Below are positions 18,237 to 25,880 of a DNA stretch of 64,000 nucleotides, piece by piece. Source of the DNA: VRUE01 sp963817905 (lineage in GTDB: Bacteria > Actinomycetota > Thermoleophilia > Solirubrobacterales > 70-9); NCBI GenBank assembly GCA_963817905.1, contig CAWFPS010000002.1, positions 248,001-312,000 on the forward strand, in the 5' to 3' direction. Each line of letters starts with the position of its first letter. Position 1 is the first letter of the stretch. The notes beneath the pieces are model-generated. The model searched no databases. It saw nothing but the letters and a program-made list of their open reading frames with translations, and was not told the origin of the DNA. The position numbers and the translations under genes are program-made.

Positions 18237-18253
18237 GTAGCACTCTCTGCTAC
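18237..18253. promoter_or_regulatory. Candidate operator of the toxin-antitoxin pair
   Basis: Perfect inverted repeat GTAGCA-N5-TGCTAC starting 11 bases upstream of the antitoxin start codon, where Phd-type antitoxins commonly bind to repress their own operon. Confidence 0.5.
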
Positions 18254-18278
18254 GAAGCGGCGATCTGGGGCAACAAAT

Positions 18279-18312
18279 GGGGCAACATGCCCCACGTATT
18301 CCAGCTGATCTC
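18279..18312 (+). repeat. 34-bp direct repeat, copy 1
   Basis: Begins GGGGCAA, contains a GCCCC complement and continues CACG.AT.CCAGC.GAT.TC. It matches 19592-19625 at most positions by eye. A shorter GGGGCAACA unit also precedes it at 18267. It sits 40 bases before the tRNA-like attachment fragment. Confidence 0.5.
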
Positions 18313-18352
18313 CGCCTAGCTCGATTTCGGTCAAGCCGATCTGGCTGATCAA

Positions 18353-18379
18353 GCTCATAACCCGAAGGTCGCGAGTTCG
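18353..18379 (+). other. Initiator-tRNA (fMet) fragment, candidate attachment site
   Basis: 27 bases beginning GCTCATAACCCGAAGGTCGC and ending in a T-loop-like GAGTTCG. They correspond to the anticodon loop (CAU anticodon), 3' anticodon stem, variable loop and T-arm start of bacterial initiator tRNA. No acceptor stem, D-arm or CCA end is present, so it is not a tRNA gene. The stretch from anticodon loop to T-arm is the usual core of attachment sites used by tRNA-integrating elements. Confidence 0.6.
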
Positions 18380-18406
18380 GCGTGTCCTGGTGGCCCCGCT
18401 TGACTC

Positions 18407-18955
18407 GTGGCCGAGCTGCGTACGATTCCGCTGGTGGATGTCCGGCGCATGTGTCCCGATGAGCTTGATGCAGCGGTCAGCGTGTGGCGTGAGGCGAACA
18501 TCGCCCGTGGTGCGCCGCATGGGCCGGAGCGCACCGCCCGCATCCGCGCGAAACTCTCGGCGCCAGACTCCCTGCCGTTCCTAGCGCTGCGACCAGGCAT
18601 CGTGGGCATGGCACTGGCCGAGCCCGGACGGTTCGACGACGGCGCGGGCGATCCCGATCCGGCGCTCCTGCACATCTCGATGGTGTTCGTGCATCCCGCC
18701 GAGCAGCGGACGGGCGTCGGCCTCCCCCTGGTCCTCCATGTCCTCGAGGTCGCCGGTTCGCTGGGCTACCAGCGCGTCGGCGTCTGGACCGCCGAGGAGA
18801 ACATTCCCGCCCGCAGGCTCTACGAGCGCGCCGGGATGACCCTCACCGGCAAGAGCGCTCCTTTTCATGCTGGAACGCAGCTCCAATACGGATGCAGGGT
18901 GCTTCACCGCACCACGTTCAGCAGCGGCCGACCCTCGACATACCGCCGGATTTGA
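18407..18955 (+). CDS. GNAT-family N-acetyltransferase
   Basis: 182 residues from GTG 18407. HISMVFVHPAEQRTGVGLPLVLHVLE is the acetyl-CoA-binding motif A (the QRTGVG turn replaces the usual RGxGxG/A), and RVGVWTAEENIPARRLYERAGM is motif B. The last about 15 residues run past the domain and overlap the 3' end of the opposing dehydrogenase pseudogene, so the natural C-terminus may have been altered. The substrate is unknown. It lies directly after the tRNA-like fragment and may be cargo of the lost element. Confidence 0.8.
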   Translation: MAELRTIPLVDVRRMCPDELDAAVSVWREANIARGAPHGPERTARIRAKLSAPDSLPFLALRPGIVGMALAEPGRFDDGAGDPDPALLHISMVFVHPAEQRTGVGLPLVLHVLEVAGSLGYQRVGVWTAEENIPARRLYERAGMTLTGKSAPFHAGTQLQYGCRVLHRTTFSSGRPSTYRRI

Positions 18956-19598
18956 TCTCCGATGAGTTCGTAAACCCGCTGGTCGGCGTCCGGGCTGTCA
19001 CCGGCAACGTGTGGGGTGAGGAGGACGTTTGGCAGCGACCACAACGGGCTGTCCGGTGGCAGCGGCTCGGGATCGGTCACGTCGAGCGCAGCTTCCAGCC
19101 GGCCCGATTCGAGTTCGGCGATGAGGGCGTGTGTGTCGATTCCGCCAGCTCTCTCGGCATTCGAGGCGCCCACTGCGCCCGCTCCTGCCGGCGCCGGAAC
19201 CGCGAGAGACGCTTGTAGCTGTCGAGGATCGTGCCGACCACCCACTCAGCTACCGGTGCGTCCCGTGTCCCTCGCGCGCCGCAGAGCGTTACGCCCTCCG
19301 GGATCGACGGGGCAATCCAGTCGACTCCGGCTGAATTCACCTGGACGACGCGAAGGGCGCTGAGCCGAGGAAGCGCCTCGATCGCCCGGCGCGAACCAAA
19401 CGGCGGGACCAAAAACTCGGCCGCCTCGATCTCGGGCGGTAGCGCGCCGTTGTGGGGAATGAGCTGAACTTCGACTGATTCGGGCAGTTCGCCGACGCTG
19501 GCTCGGGCCGGATTGTCGGGTACCCAGGCCTCCACGGATGGAAGGCCTATCACGGTTTGGATTAGAAGGTCCGGCGTCCGCAGGTGGTGATGGGGCAA
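18904..19598 (-). pseudogene. D-2-hydroxyacid dehydrogenase remnant lacking its NAD-binding domain
   Basis: The N-terminal catalytic-domain half (19598 down to about 19190) reads well: FGSRRAIEALPRL, VVQVNSAGVDWIAP, then APVAEWVVGTIL. It then breaks. The family's C-terminal part (LIAELESGRLEAALDVTDPEPLP, LLTPHVAGDSP) resumes in another frame from about 19160. The whole Rossmann NAD-binding segment with its GxGxxG motif and catalytic Arg is missing, about 80-100 residues. A deletion plus frame change makes this a dead gene. The catalytic-His position (TPHVAG) survives. Confidence 0.75.
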
Positions 19599-19625
19599 GA
19601 AGCCCCACGGATCCCAGCCGATTTC
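19592..19625 (+). repeat. 34-bp direct repeat, copy 2
   Basis: Begins GGGGCAA with a GCCCC complement and continues CACGGATCCCAGCCGATTTC. Same orientation as the copy at 18279. The two flank the tRNA-like fragment, the acetyltransferase and the dehydrogenase remnant (about 1.3 kb). Confidence 0.5.
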
Positions 19626-19679
19626 GATCTCGCGGAAACCGCTCGATGACTTCCTGCTCTTCGGGGCGGGCCCCCTGGC

Positions 19680-20087
19680 CTATGAGGTTGCGACACTTCT
19701 AAGTGCCCTACGACGTTCCCTAAGGCTGATCTCATGCTCGCCGGGCAGTGGTTGGATCATGCTGTCGAGTGCAGGGGTAGCGAGGTCACATCCGCGCTGC
19801 TCGGCGCGGGTCAGCGCTGCAGCAACCTCACTGAGGTCGGCGCCTCCCTGCTGCAGCGCCAGGCCTAGGTGGTACGCGCCGAGACCGTCGCCACGTTCAT
19901 CGGCGCGTCGAAACGCCGTGAGGGAGCCGGAGACATCACCCCGTTCGGCCAGTAGCAGGCCGAGTTGGGTCGCCGAAATCGCATCACCGCGTTTGTCGGA
20001 ACTGCGAAGGTGGGCCTCAACGTCGTTCACCGTTTTACTCCTATACCAAGAGGGGGCAGTAGGCCGCCTAACCGTAACTATTTTCAC
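19680..20087 (-). CDS. Sel1/TPR-like repeat protein, small
   Basis: Up to 135 residues. From about residue 20 (VNDVEAHLRSSDKRGDA) it has three helical repeats of about 35 residues with a RGDA..A..LG.LL..RGD pattern (RADERGDGLGAYHLGLALQQGG, RAEQRGCD). This is the short Sel1/TPR-type repeat common in actinobacterial genomes. A start at the GTG within VNDVEA gives a better family fit; the first 20 residues look untranslated. It is probably a protein-protein interaction module, or part of a longer repeat protein shortened here. Confidence 0.6.
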   Translation of the reverse strand: MKIVTVRRPTAPSWYRSKTVNDVEAHLRSSDKRGDAISATQLGLLLAERGDVSGSLTAFRRADERGDGLGAYHLGLALQQGGADLSEVAAALTRAEQRGCDLATPALDSMIQPLPGEHEISLRERRRALRSVATS

Positions 20088-20288
20088 TTAGGATTGTCAG
20101 TCGAGTGATGACCGAAGGGTTGGCATGACCACCTCGTCGGAGGAATATCGGAAAGGCTCCGGCTGCGCGACGAAGGAGACGCCCAAACGGCTGAAGCGGC
20201 GTTCAGACGAGGCGACCTGCATGGTCCCTCGGGGCCGCCGCAGGCGACGGCCAGGATCCTCGATCGGGGCGCCGCCTGAACTCCACCC

Positions 20289-20303
20289 GACGCATCATGC
20301 GTC
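20289..20303. repeat. Palindrome copy B (same as at 9067)
   Basis: GACGCAT-C-ATGCGTC, identical to the site at 9067 and followed by GATGACGACG (AATGACGACG at 9082). Here it lies just past the 3' end of a small membrane-protein gene with no gene reading away from it. It may be the relic of a lost gene start. Nothing else is recognisable between 20088 and 20315. Confidence 0.5.
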
Positions 20304-20315
20304 GATGACGACGCG

Positions 20316-20699
20316 TCAACGCGATAGCACGACGATGGCGAGCCCGATCCAGCCGACGCTGAATCCGACCATGACCGTTGTGTTGAGGACTCGGTAAACC
20401 GACGAGCTTCGGACCAGCTCCGCGTTGACCGCGAGGGACAGGAACATCAGCGGCTGCACGAACGCGCCAAGGACCAGCAGGGCGCCGACCCAGACGGGAA
20501 TCGACTCCACCGCGATCCCGACCGCCGTGAGGATCGTGCCCATGAAGAGCAAATCGAGGTGAGCCTGGCGGATGCGGCCCAGGTGTCGCAGCCCGACGCG
20601 CCTCAACGCTTCCGGCCTCTCGACCGTGGCGACCATCGCCCAGCCCGACAGGGCGGCGACCGTCAGCTCGCAGATTCCCAGCTTGGCCAGAAGTGGCAT
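20316..20699 (-). CDS. Small four-helix membrane protein
   Basis: 127 residues with four predicted membrane helices at about residues 5-27, 48-66, 70-92 and 103-125. A basic loop (RRVGLRHLGRIRQAHLD) lies between helices 1 and 2. The layout resembles small integral proteins such as the hydroxylaminobenzene mutase/styrene oxide isomerase group, but I see no decisive motif. It is read divergently from the TetR gene at 20770 with an operator-like palindrome between, so it is probably a target of that repressor. Confidence 0.75.
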   Translation of the reverse strand: MPLLAKLGICELTVAALSGWAMVATVERPEALRRVGLRHLGRIRQAHLDLLFMGTILTAVGIAVESIPVWVGALLVLGAFVQPLMFLSLAVNAELVRSSSVYRVLNTTVMVGFSVGWIGLAIVVLSR

Positions 20700-20727
20700 G
20701 TGGAGCCTTCCTTGTAGAGGAGCAATA

Positions 20728-20754
20728 CAGAACTAGATCATCATTACAGTTCTG
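20728..20754. promoter_or_regulatory. Operator-like palindrome between membrane protein and TetR gene
   Basis: CAGAACT-N13-AGTTCTG, perfect 7-bp arms in the 70-bp divergent intergenic region, starting 29 bases from one gene and ending 16 bases from the other. This fits TetR-type autoregulation. Confidence 0.55.
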
Positions 20755-20769
20755 CTATTCTCTTGCAGC

Positions 20770-21459
20770 ATGACGCCTGCAACGCCAGCTCCCACCTCGC
20801 CTACTCAACCCACGACCCGCAGCGAGCGCCGCAAGGCCCGGACGGCCGCAGCGATCCTCGATGCCGCCGAGCGCCTCTTTCTGAGCCGCGGCTTCGGCGT
20901 GACCACGATGGAGGACATCTCTGAGGAGGCGGATGTCGCGATCGGCTCGATTTATGCGCACTTCGGCAGCAAGGACGGCGTTTACGCGGGACTGATCGAC
21001 CGCGCCCTGGAGCTCGACAAGCACTACTGCGACGCGGGTTTCGACTCCGGCACGACGCCGGCCGAGCAGCTGGCCGGCCTTTCCGAGGGCTACCTGCGCT
21101 TCGCTCGTGAGCACCCCGGCTACTTCCGCCTCTTTCGCTTCCCTCCGCCTGACCGCCCCTCCGAGGAGGCCGCGCCTCAGCCCGCCATGCGCGTCGCGCA
21201 ACGCATCCGGGAAGAGACCGAGCGGATGGCGGCTTGCGTGCGCGCGGCAATAGACGAAGGGATTGCGCGGCCAGTCGACCCGCAGAGCACCGCGACTTTC
21301 CTGTGGGCAGCCTGGGACGGGGCGATCGCCTGTCACCTCGGGCTGGCGAACATGAACCTCACCGACGCCGAGTTCGATGCCGTGCTGGACCGGGCTCGCG
21401 AAGTCCTCACCCTGGGCCTGCTCGCGCCAAGCGCGCAAGGCGACGGGCACGCGCGATGA
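20770..21459 (+). CDS. TetR-family regulator
   Basis: A 229-residue regulator. The helix-turn-helix (VTTMEDISEEADVAIGSIYAHF) occupies residues about 46-67, followed by a long C-terminal domain with EHPGYFRLFRFP, typical of regulators of fatty-acid or hydrophobic-compound genes. It overlaps the following hydrolase by 4 bases (ATGA). It probably represses itself, the hydrolase and the divergent membrane protein. Confidence 0.9.
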   Translation: MTPATPAPTSPTQPTTRSERRKARTAAAILDAAERLFLSRGFGVTTMEDISEEADVAIGSIYAHFGSKDGVYAGLIDRALELDKHYCDAGFDSGTTPAEQLAGLSEGYLRFAREHPGYFRLFRFPPPDRPSEEAAPQPAMRVAQRIREETERMAACVRAAIDEGIARPVDPQSTATFLWAAWDGAIACHLGLANMNLTDAEFDAVLDRAREVLTLGLLAPSAQGDGHAR

Positions 21460-22409
21460 TCGAGACCATCCCCGCGAATGGGGACTACGGCCTCCCTGCC
21501 ACCCCGGATTGGCGCGAGGGCGAGCGGTCGATCTGCGAGCGGCAAGTGGAGATCGCCGGACGACGACTCAACTTCGCCGAGGCCGGCGAGGGCCCTCGCG
21601 CCTTTGTGTTGATCCACGGCATGGGCGGTCGCTGGCAGCACTGGCTGGAGACGATTCCCTTCCTCGCGCGGCACGGCCGGGTGTTGGCCCTCGACCTGCC
21701 TGGATTCGGGAACTCGGAGTTGCCCACCGCTGGCGTCTCTCTTGATGGCTACGCCGACGCCGCGGCAGCGCTCTGCCGCGCGGTGGGCGTGGAGCAGGCG
21801 GTGGTTCTGGGTCACTCGATGGGTGGCCCGATCACGCTCCGCTTCGCCACCAGGCACGAGAGCCTGACCGAGGCGGTCGTTCTGGTCGCCGGCGCCACGG
21901 ACACCTTCAACGCAGTGCTCGGGCTTCGCGCAACCGCCAGGCTCGCCTTGCGGAAGCCCAAGAAGACCGCGGCCACGCTCACCGAGGTCCTGACGGTCGG
22001 CATTCCGACGCCTCGCCTGCTGCAGCGCTTGATCGTCGCCCGCCAGTGGCTCCGCCAGGCACTACTTTGGCCATACATGCACCGGCCGCGAGCGATCCTG
22101 GCCGACAGCCTCGCACTGATGCTCGGCGGAAGCGGTACGCGGGGCGTCTTTCCGGCCGCCAGGGCGATGGGCCGCTCCGATCCCCGCCAGGGGCTGACCG
22201 ATGTCCGCTGCCCGATCCTCTCGATCGGGGCCCGCCACGATCACATCTGCCCACCCGAGGACCTCGAAGCCTGGGCCAGGCTGATCCCGAACGCCAGAAC
22301 CGTCCTCCTGGAGGACTGCGGGCACATGCTGATGCTCGAGCGTCCACAGGCATTCAACAAACAGGTCGACCGTTTTCTGCTTGAAGCAGTACCGGGGCGA
22401 TTGCAGTAG
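21456..22409 (+). CDS. Alpha/beta hydrolase
   Basis: 317 residues. The oxyanion loop HGMGG lies near residue 55 and the nucleophile elbow GHSMGG near residue 122. The acid is probably the Asp in ARHDHICPPEDL, and the catalytic His is in DCGHMLMLERP near the C-terminus. All parts of a serine-hydrolase triad are present. It resembles esterases, haloperoxidases and meta-cleavage hydrolases; the substrate is unknown. It is translationally coupled to the upstream TetR gene. Confidence 0.88.
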   Translation: MIETIPANGDYGLPATPDWREGERSICERQVEIAGRRLNFAEAGEGPRAFVLIHGMGGRWQHWLETIPFLARHGRVLALDLPGFGNSELPTAGVSLDGYADAAAALCRAVGVEQAVVLGHSMGGPITLRFATRHESLTEAVVLVAGATDTFNAVLGLRATARLALRKPKKTAATLTEVLTVGIPTPRLLQRLIVARQWLRQALLWPYMHRPRAILADSLALMLGGSGTRGVFPAARAMGRSDPRQGLTDVRCPILSIGARHDHICPPEDLEAWARLIPNARTVLLEDCGHMLMLERPQAFNKQVDRFLLEAVPGRLQ

Positions 22410-22444
22410 TCCAGCCTTCGGCGTTCGGCGAGCTCTCCGGGGCC

Positions 22445-23710
22445 TCAACTGCTGGTGGGTTCTGAGTAGCCGGTAGGCGCGGCAGCCGGCAGATGGCGGA
22501 TGTCGGGGACGCCGATCAGCATCAGGGTCGCGACGATGGCGAGCCCGAAGGCCAGCCACAGCGAGGCGCTGACCCCGATGGCCGCCGCGACCGGGCCCCA
22601 GACCGCGAGTCCCAGGGGATAGAAGGCGAGCGAGCCGAACCAGTCATAGGAGCTGACCCGCGACAGCGACTCGCCGGGGACGCGGCGCTGGAGCGTCGAC
22701 TCCCAGAGGGAGATCGCCAGCGCCATCCCGGCGCCGGACAGCAGCGCACCGCAGGCGATCGGCGCCACCGGTGGGGCCGCCGCGAGGAAGGCCAACGGCA
22801 AGGCGAAGAGTCCGTCGGCGAGGGCGGCGAGCAACAGCGGCCTGTGCGGCTTGACGTGTGCCGCGAGCAGGCTGCCCGCCAGTGCTCCGACTCCCACCGC
22901 GGCAAGAACGGTGCCCCACGCGGCCGCGCCGCCGAGGTCGCGTTCGGCGACGATCGGCCCAAGCACGCCCCAGGCGCCCCAAAGCAGGTTCACGAAAGCG
23001 AAGTAGGCGACGAAGGTCCACACCCACCTTCGCGACCGAAAGGCGACCCAGCCCTCACGCAAATCGGCGGCGAACGAGCTCCGTTGCGCCGCAAGCCGCG
23101 CCGGTACCCGCAGCATCGCCAGGCAGGTGGCGCTGACCGCGAAGGTCAGCGCGTCGATCGCGATCGCCCAGCCTGCTCCGGCGGCGGCGACCAGCACCCC
23201 GCCCAAAGCCGGGCCGAGGATTTCGCCCGCCGAGACGGCGCTCGTGCGCAGCGCGTTCGCCGGTTGCAGTTGCTCCGCAAGGACGACCTCGGGCAGCAGG
23301 CCGGTCGACGCGGGGCCGAAGAAGCCGGTGGCCGCGCCGGTCACGCCGGCCACCAGGGCGAGCATCCACACCTCCGCCACTCCCGCCAGGAGCAGAGCTG
23401 CCAGCAGTCCCTGACTCGCCACCCGCACCAGGTCCGCGGCCACCATCACGGCGCGGCGTGAGGCCCGGTCGGCGACCACGCCGCCCGCCAGCACGGTCGC
23501 CACCAGGGGGAACGCCCCCGCGGCCAGCACGAGGCCGACCTCCGAGGCCGAACCGCCGATCTCAAGAACCGCGAAAGCGAGAGCCAGGATGGCCATGCGA
23601 TCGCCCAGCACGGATACCGCCTGCCCGCTGAACAGCAGCCGGAACTCCCGCCTGCGAAGTACGTCGAGGCTTGCGGGCAGGCGCGCCAAGAGGGGCTCCA
23701 TCGCGGGCAA
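22445..23710 (-). CDS. MFS transporter (enterobactin exporter EntS-like)
   Basis: A 421-residue permease with about 12 hydrophobic helices. The N-terminal FRLLFSGQAVSVLGDRMAILAL and the loop VVADRASRRAVMVAADL (MFS motif A position) are typical of the DHA3/EntS-like group of drug and siderophore exporters. The start is at 23710 or MEPLLARL at 23701. It converges with the hydrolase gene 35 bases away; no clear terminator separates them. Confidence 0.88.
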   Translation of the reverse strand: MPAMEPLLARLPASLDVLRRREFRLLFSGQAVSVLGDRMAILALAFAVLEIGGSASEVGLVLAAGAFPLVATVLAGGVVADRASRRAVMVAADLVRVASQGLLAALLLAGVAEVWMLALVAGVTGAATGFFGPASTGLLPEVVLAEQLQPANALRTSAVSAGEILGPALGGVLVAAAGAGWAIAIDALTFAVSATCLAMLRVPARLAAQRSSFAADLREGWVAFRSRRWVWTFVAYFAFVNLLWGAWGVLGPIVAERDLGGAAAWGTVLAAVGVGALAGSLLAAHVKPHRPLLLAALADGLFALPLAFLAAAPPVAPIACGALLSGAGMALAISLWESTLQRRVPGESLSRVSSYDWFGSLAFYPLGLAVWGPVAAAIGVSASLWLAFGLAIVATLMLIGVPDIRHLPAAAPTGYSEPTSS

Positions 23711-23834
23711 GCGTAGCCCGGCAGCGCAGCCGACCTTGACCCCATCGGGGCGGGGTGAATGTCGGCTGCGTTGACCTCGGGATGCCGGACGAGCGCGGCG
23801 GCGGCCGAGGCCTTCACCTTAATTCCCTCCGGGG

Positions 23835-24110
23835 CTAGCCAGCCACCAGTGAGGCGCCCTTGGCGAAGGTCATCTTTACGACCTTCTTGTACGTCTCGCC
23901 GGTGCAGATCATGCCGTCGTGGTACCAGACCGGGACGCCCCTCCATTTCCACTCCTCGACCACTTCGGGGTCGGCCCGCTTGATCAGGGCACGGACCCGG
24001 GCGAGCGTCTCGCCCCGCCAGTCGCCCAGCTCCTCGATCCGCGCGTCGATCAGCTGAGAGGGGGCGCCTCCCCCCTTTCCCTCCGTTGGATCGTTCTTCG
24101 TGCTCTTCAC
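23835..24110 (-). CDS. DUF1801 domain protein, C-terminally shortened
   Basis: A 91-residue protein. IDARIEELGDWRGETLARVRALIKRADPEVVEEWKW and VPVWYHDGMICTGETYKKVVKMTF are the core of DUF1801 (YdhG-like). Family members normally continue with a segment such as LFNS..RAIDI for another 30-50 residues; here a stop follows KGASLVAG. A frameshift or truncation near 23850 is likely, although the next frame does not obviously resume the family. The function of the family is unknown. Confidence 0.75.
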   Translation of the reverse strand: MKSTKNDPTEGKGGGAPSQLIDARIEELGDWRGETLARVRALIKRADPEVVEEWKWRGVPVWYHDGMICTGETYKKVVKMTFAKGASLVAG

Positions 24111-24155
24111 GGATTCGTCGCTTTCCTCGTCTTTGGTCGTTGCCTCTCGCGGCCC

Positions 24156-24410
24156 TCAGCGCAGCTCGTCGAGCGAGGCGACCTCGACGTCGAACGGCTC
24201 GTCCGCGGAGCGCCGGCGCCGGTACGGGGAGACGATTACCCGGTGGACCTCGCCGCAGACGCAGGGGACCTCGATCGGGCTTGTGTCGCTGGCGGGGTCC
24301 GCCTCGACCTTGAGCCGCCGGAGCTTGCCGGTGGGCTTGCAGCCGAACGAGATCACCCAGCCGTAGTCGACGGGTTCGGCGCGCTTTTTCTGGCGGTGGC
24401 GTTCGGCCAT
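24156..24410 (-). CDS. Small conserved-looking hypothetical protein with CxC motif
   Basis: 84 residues, start at ATG 24410. Basic N-terminus, then GWVISFGCKPTGKLRRLKVE and VPCVCGEVHRV: one single Cys and one CxC plus a His, which could bind zinc. The composition is protein-like, and it lies alone between DUF1801 and a secreted protein. I do not recognise the family. Confidence 0.55.
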   Translation of the reverse strand: MAERHRQKKRAEPVDYGWVISFGCKPTGKLRRLKVEADPASDTSPIEVPCVCGEVHRVIVSPYRRRRSADEPFDVEVASLDELR

Positions 24411-24491
24411 CGGCCCATTCTCCCGGTTTCGGTCCCGGGCGAGGCGCCGGGCGTTCGAAGTTGGAGGAATCTGGTTCGGGGCCGCAGGCGG

Positions 24492-25820
24492 CTAACGGGC
24501 GCAGCCGCGAGGCCAGGCGTTGGCCGGGGCCGGAGTGCCGCGGCCGGCAGTGACCGTCAGGGTGTTCTCAGCGGCGGCCTTGTCGGCGCGGCGGACTGCG
24601 GCGCGGAGGGTGTTGGCCTCGGCGGTCGGAGCGGTCGACTTGCTCGCCGCCGGACCGCCGTACGGGTGCTGGGCGGCGTGGACGAGGCGGGTCACCGCGC
24701 TTGGGCCGCCGTAGGCGCGCAGGGTTCGCTCCAGCGAGTAGATCGGCACTTCGCGGGCGCCCAGCGTGGCGGCGAGGCGGACGTCGTGGAGGAGGCTGGC
24801 GAAGTGGCGGTAGGGGCCGCGGCCGGAGGAGCCGAGGCTGATCTGGCCAACGCTGCCGTAGGCCTGCTGGGCCGAGCGGAAGTAGGAGGAGACGATGCCG
24901 GGGCCGGGGTCGTGGCCCGAGTAGTAGGCGAAGACGCTGCGGTAGGCCTGGAAGAAGAGTTCGTGCCAGGGGGCGCTGGGCAGGATGAAGTCGGCCGCGT
25001 CCTGGAGCGCCAGGCGGTTGTCGCGGAGGTCGTCGAGGGCCGCCGGCATCGGGGCGGCCGAGACCCGGACGTGATGCTGGGCTGCCCAGGGCACGATGCG
25101 GGCGTACTCGCGCCAGGCCGCGCACTGCTTGACGGGGTCGATTTTCGGCTCGAAGACCGAGGCAAAGGCGCCGCCACCGCTGCCGCCCATGATCGCCGCC
25201 GTCGACTCGAACGGCGTGCGCAGCCGCGGCTCCGGGTCGAGGGCGATGCCCTTGAGGCGAAGGTGCTTTTCCCGCTCCCAGTGGACCAGCGATTTGACCG
25301 CCTGGAACTGCTTTGCCGCGGCTCCCTCCCAGGCCCAGTAGCCGTCGGTGTAGGGGATCAGGACCCAGCCCCAGACCGGCACCCCGAGCCGGTTCGCGGT
25401 GCGGATGATCTTCAGCGCGTCGTGGCGCTGCGGCTTCCCCGCCGGCACCGGGCCGAAGTCCCGCCGGTAGCGCAGGTTGAAGTAGAGCGGCACGTGGTTG
25501 CGGCGCAGGACCTGCCACAGGCGCGGCGTGTAGAAGTGCGTGTCGCGCCGGTTCCAGTACGTGGCGGGCACGTCCCAGTCGGTACCGGGCACCGCCTCGC
25601 CGGCCCAGAAGCCGACCGTGGTCTTGGCCGGCGCGATCGCCTCCCCGGTGCCGATGCCGGCACCGGCACCCGCCAGGGCCACGCGCGGCGCCAGCAGCGC
25701 CAGGGCGAGCGCCAGCATGAGCCCGGCCAGCACCGCGCTGCGTCCCGGGCGCCACGCCGAACCCGGCATTGCCCGCAACCCCCTGATGTCCACTCCCGCC
25801 ATGGCGGCGATCCTAGTCAC
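24492..25820 (-). CDS. Secreted or membrane-anchored protein, possible TIM-barrel hydrolase
   Basis: Up to 442 residues; the start may be MAGVDIRG at 25799. A hydrophobic segment (VLAGLMLALALALLAP, residues about 25-42) is a signal peptide or anchor. The rest has alternating strands and helices with barrel-like strand ends: TVGFWAG, VPLYFNLRY, VPVWGWVLIPYTDGYWAWEG, LKGIALDPEP, VRVSAAPMP, ADFILPSAPWHELFFQ. The acidic residues in GIALDPEP and the aromatic-rich centre recall glycoside-hydrolase barrels, but no family signature is certain. The C-terminus is Ala-rich. Confidence 0.65.
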   Translation of the reverse strand: MTRIAAMAGVDIRGLRAMPGSAWRPGRSAVLAGLMLALALALLAPRVALAGAGAGIGTGEAIAPAKTTVGFWAGEAVPGTDWDVPATYWNRRDTHFYTPRLWQVLRRNHVPLYFNLRYRRDFGPVPAGKPQRHDALKIIRTANRLGVPVWGWVLIPYTDGYWAWEGAAAKQFQAVKSLVHWEREKHLRLKGIALDPEPRLRTPFESTAAIMGGSGGGAFASVFEPKIDPVKQCAAWREYARIVPWAAQHHVRVSAAPMPAALDDLRDNRLALQDAADFILPSAPWHELFFQAYRSVFAYYSGHDPGPGIVSSYFRSAQQAYGSVGQISLGSSGRGPYRHFASLLHDVRLAATLGAREVPIYSLERTLRAYGGPSAVTRLVHAAQHPYGGPAASKSTAPTAEANTLRAAVRRADKAAAENTLTVTAGRGTPAPANAWPRGCAR

Positions 25821-25880
25821 GCCTGTACAGACTCACCTCCAGCCGGGGAGTTGCGGAAAATACCGCCCAGAGGATGGGGA

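Noticed and set aside
18340..18400. A complete tRNA gene
   Set aside because: Only the anticodon loop to T-arm is present; no acceptor stem or D-arm can be formed.
20125..20397. A 90-codon plus-strand gene across the palindrome
   Set aside because: Overlaps the end of the membrane-protein gene, lacks family features and has a low-complexity Arg/Pro composition.
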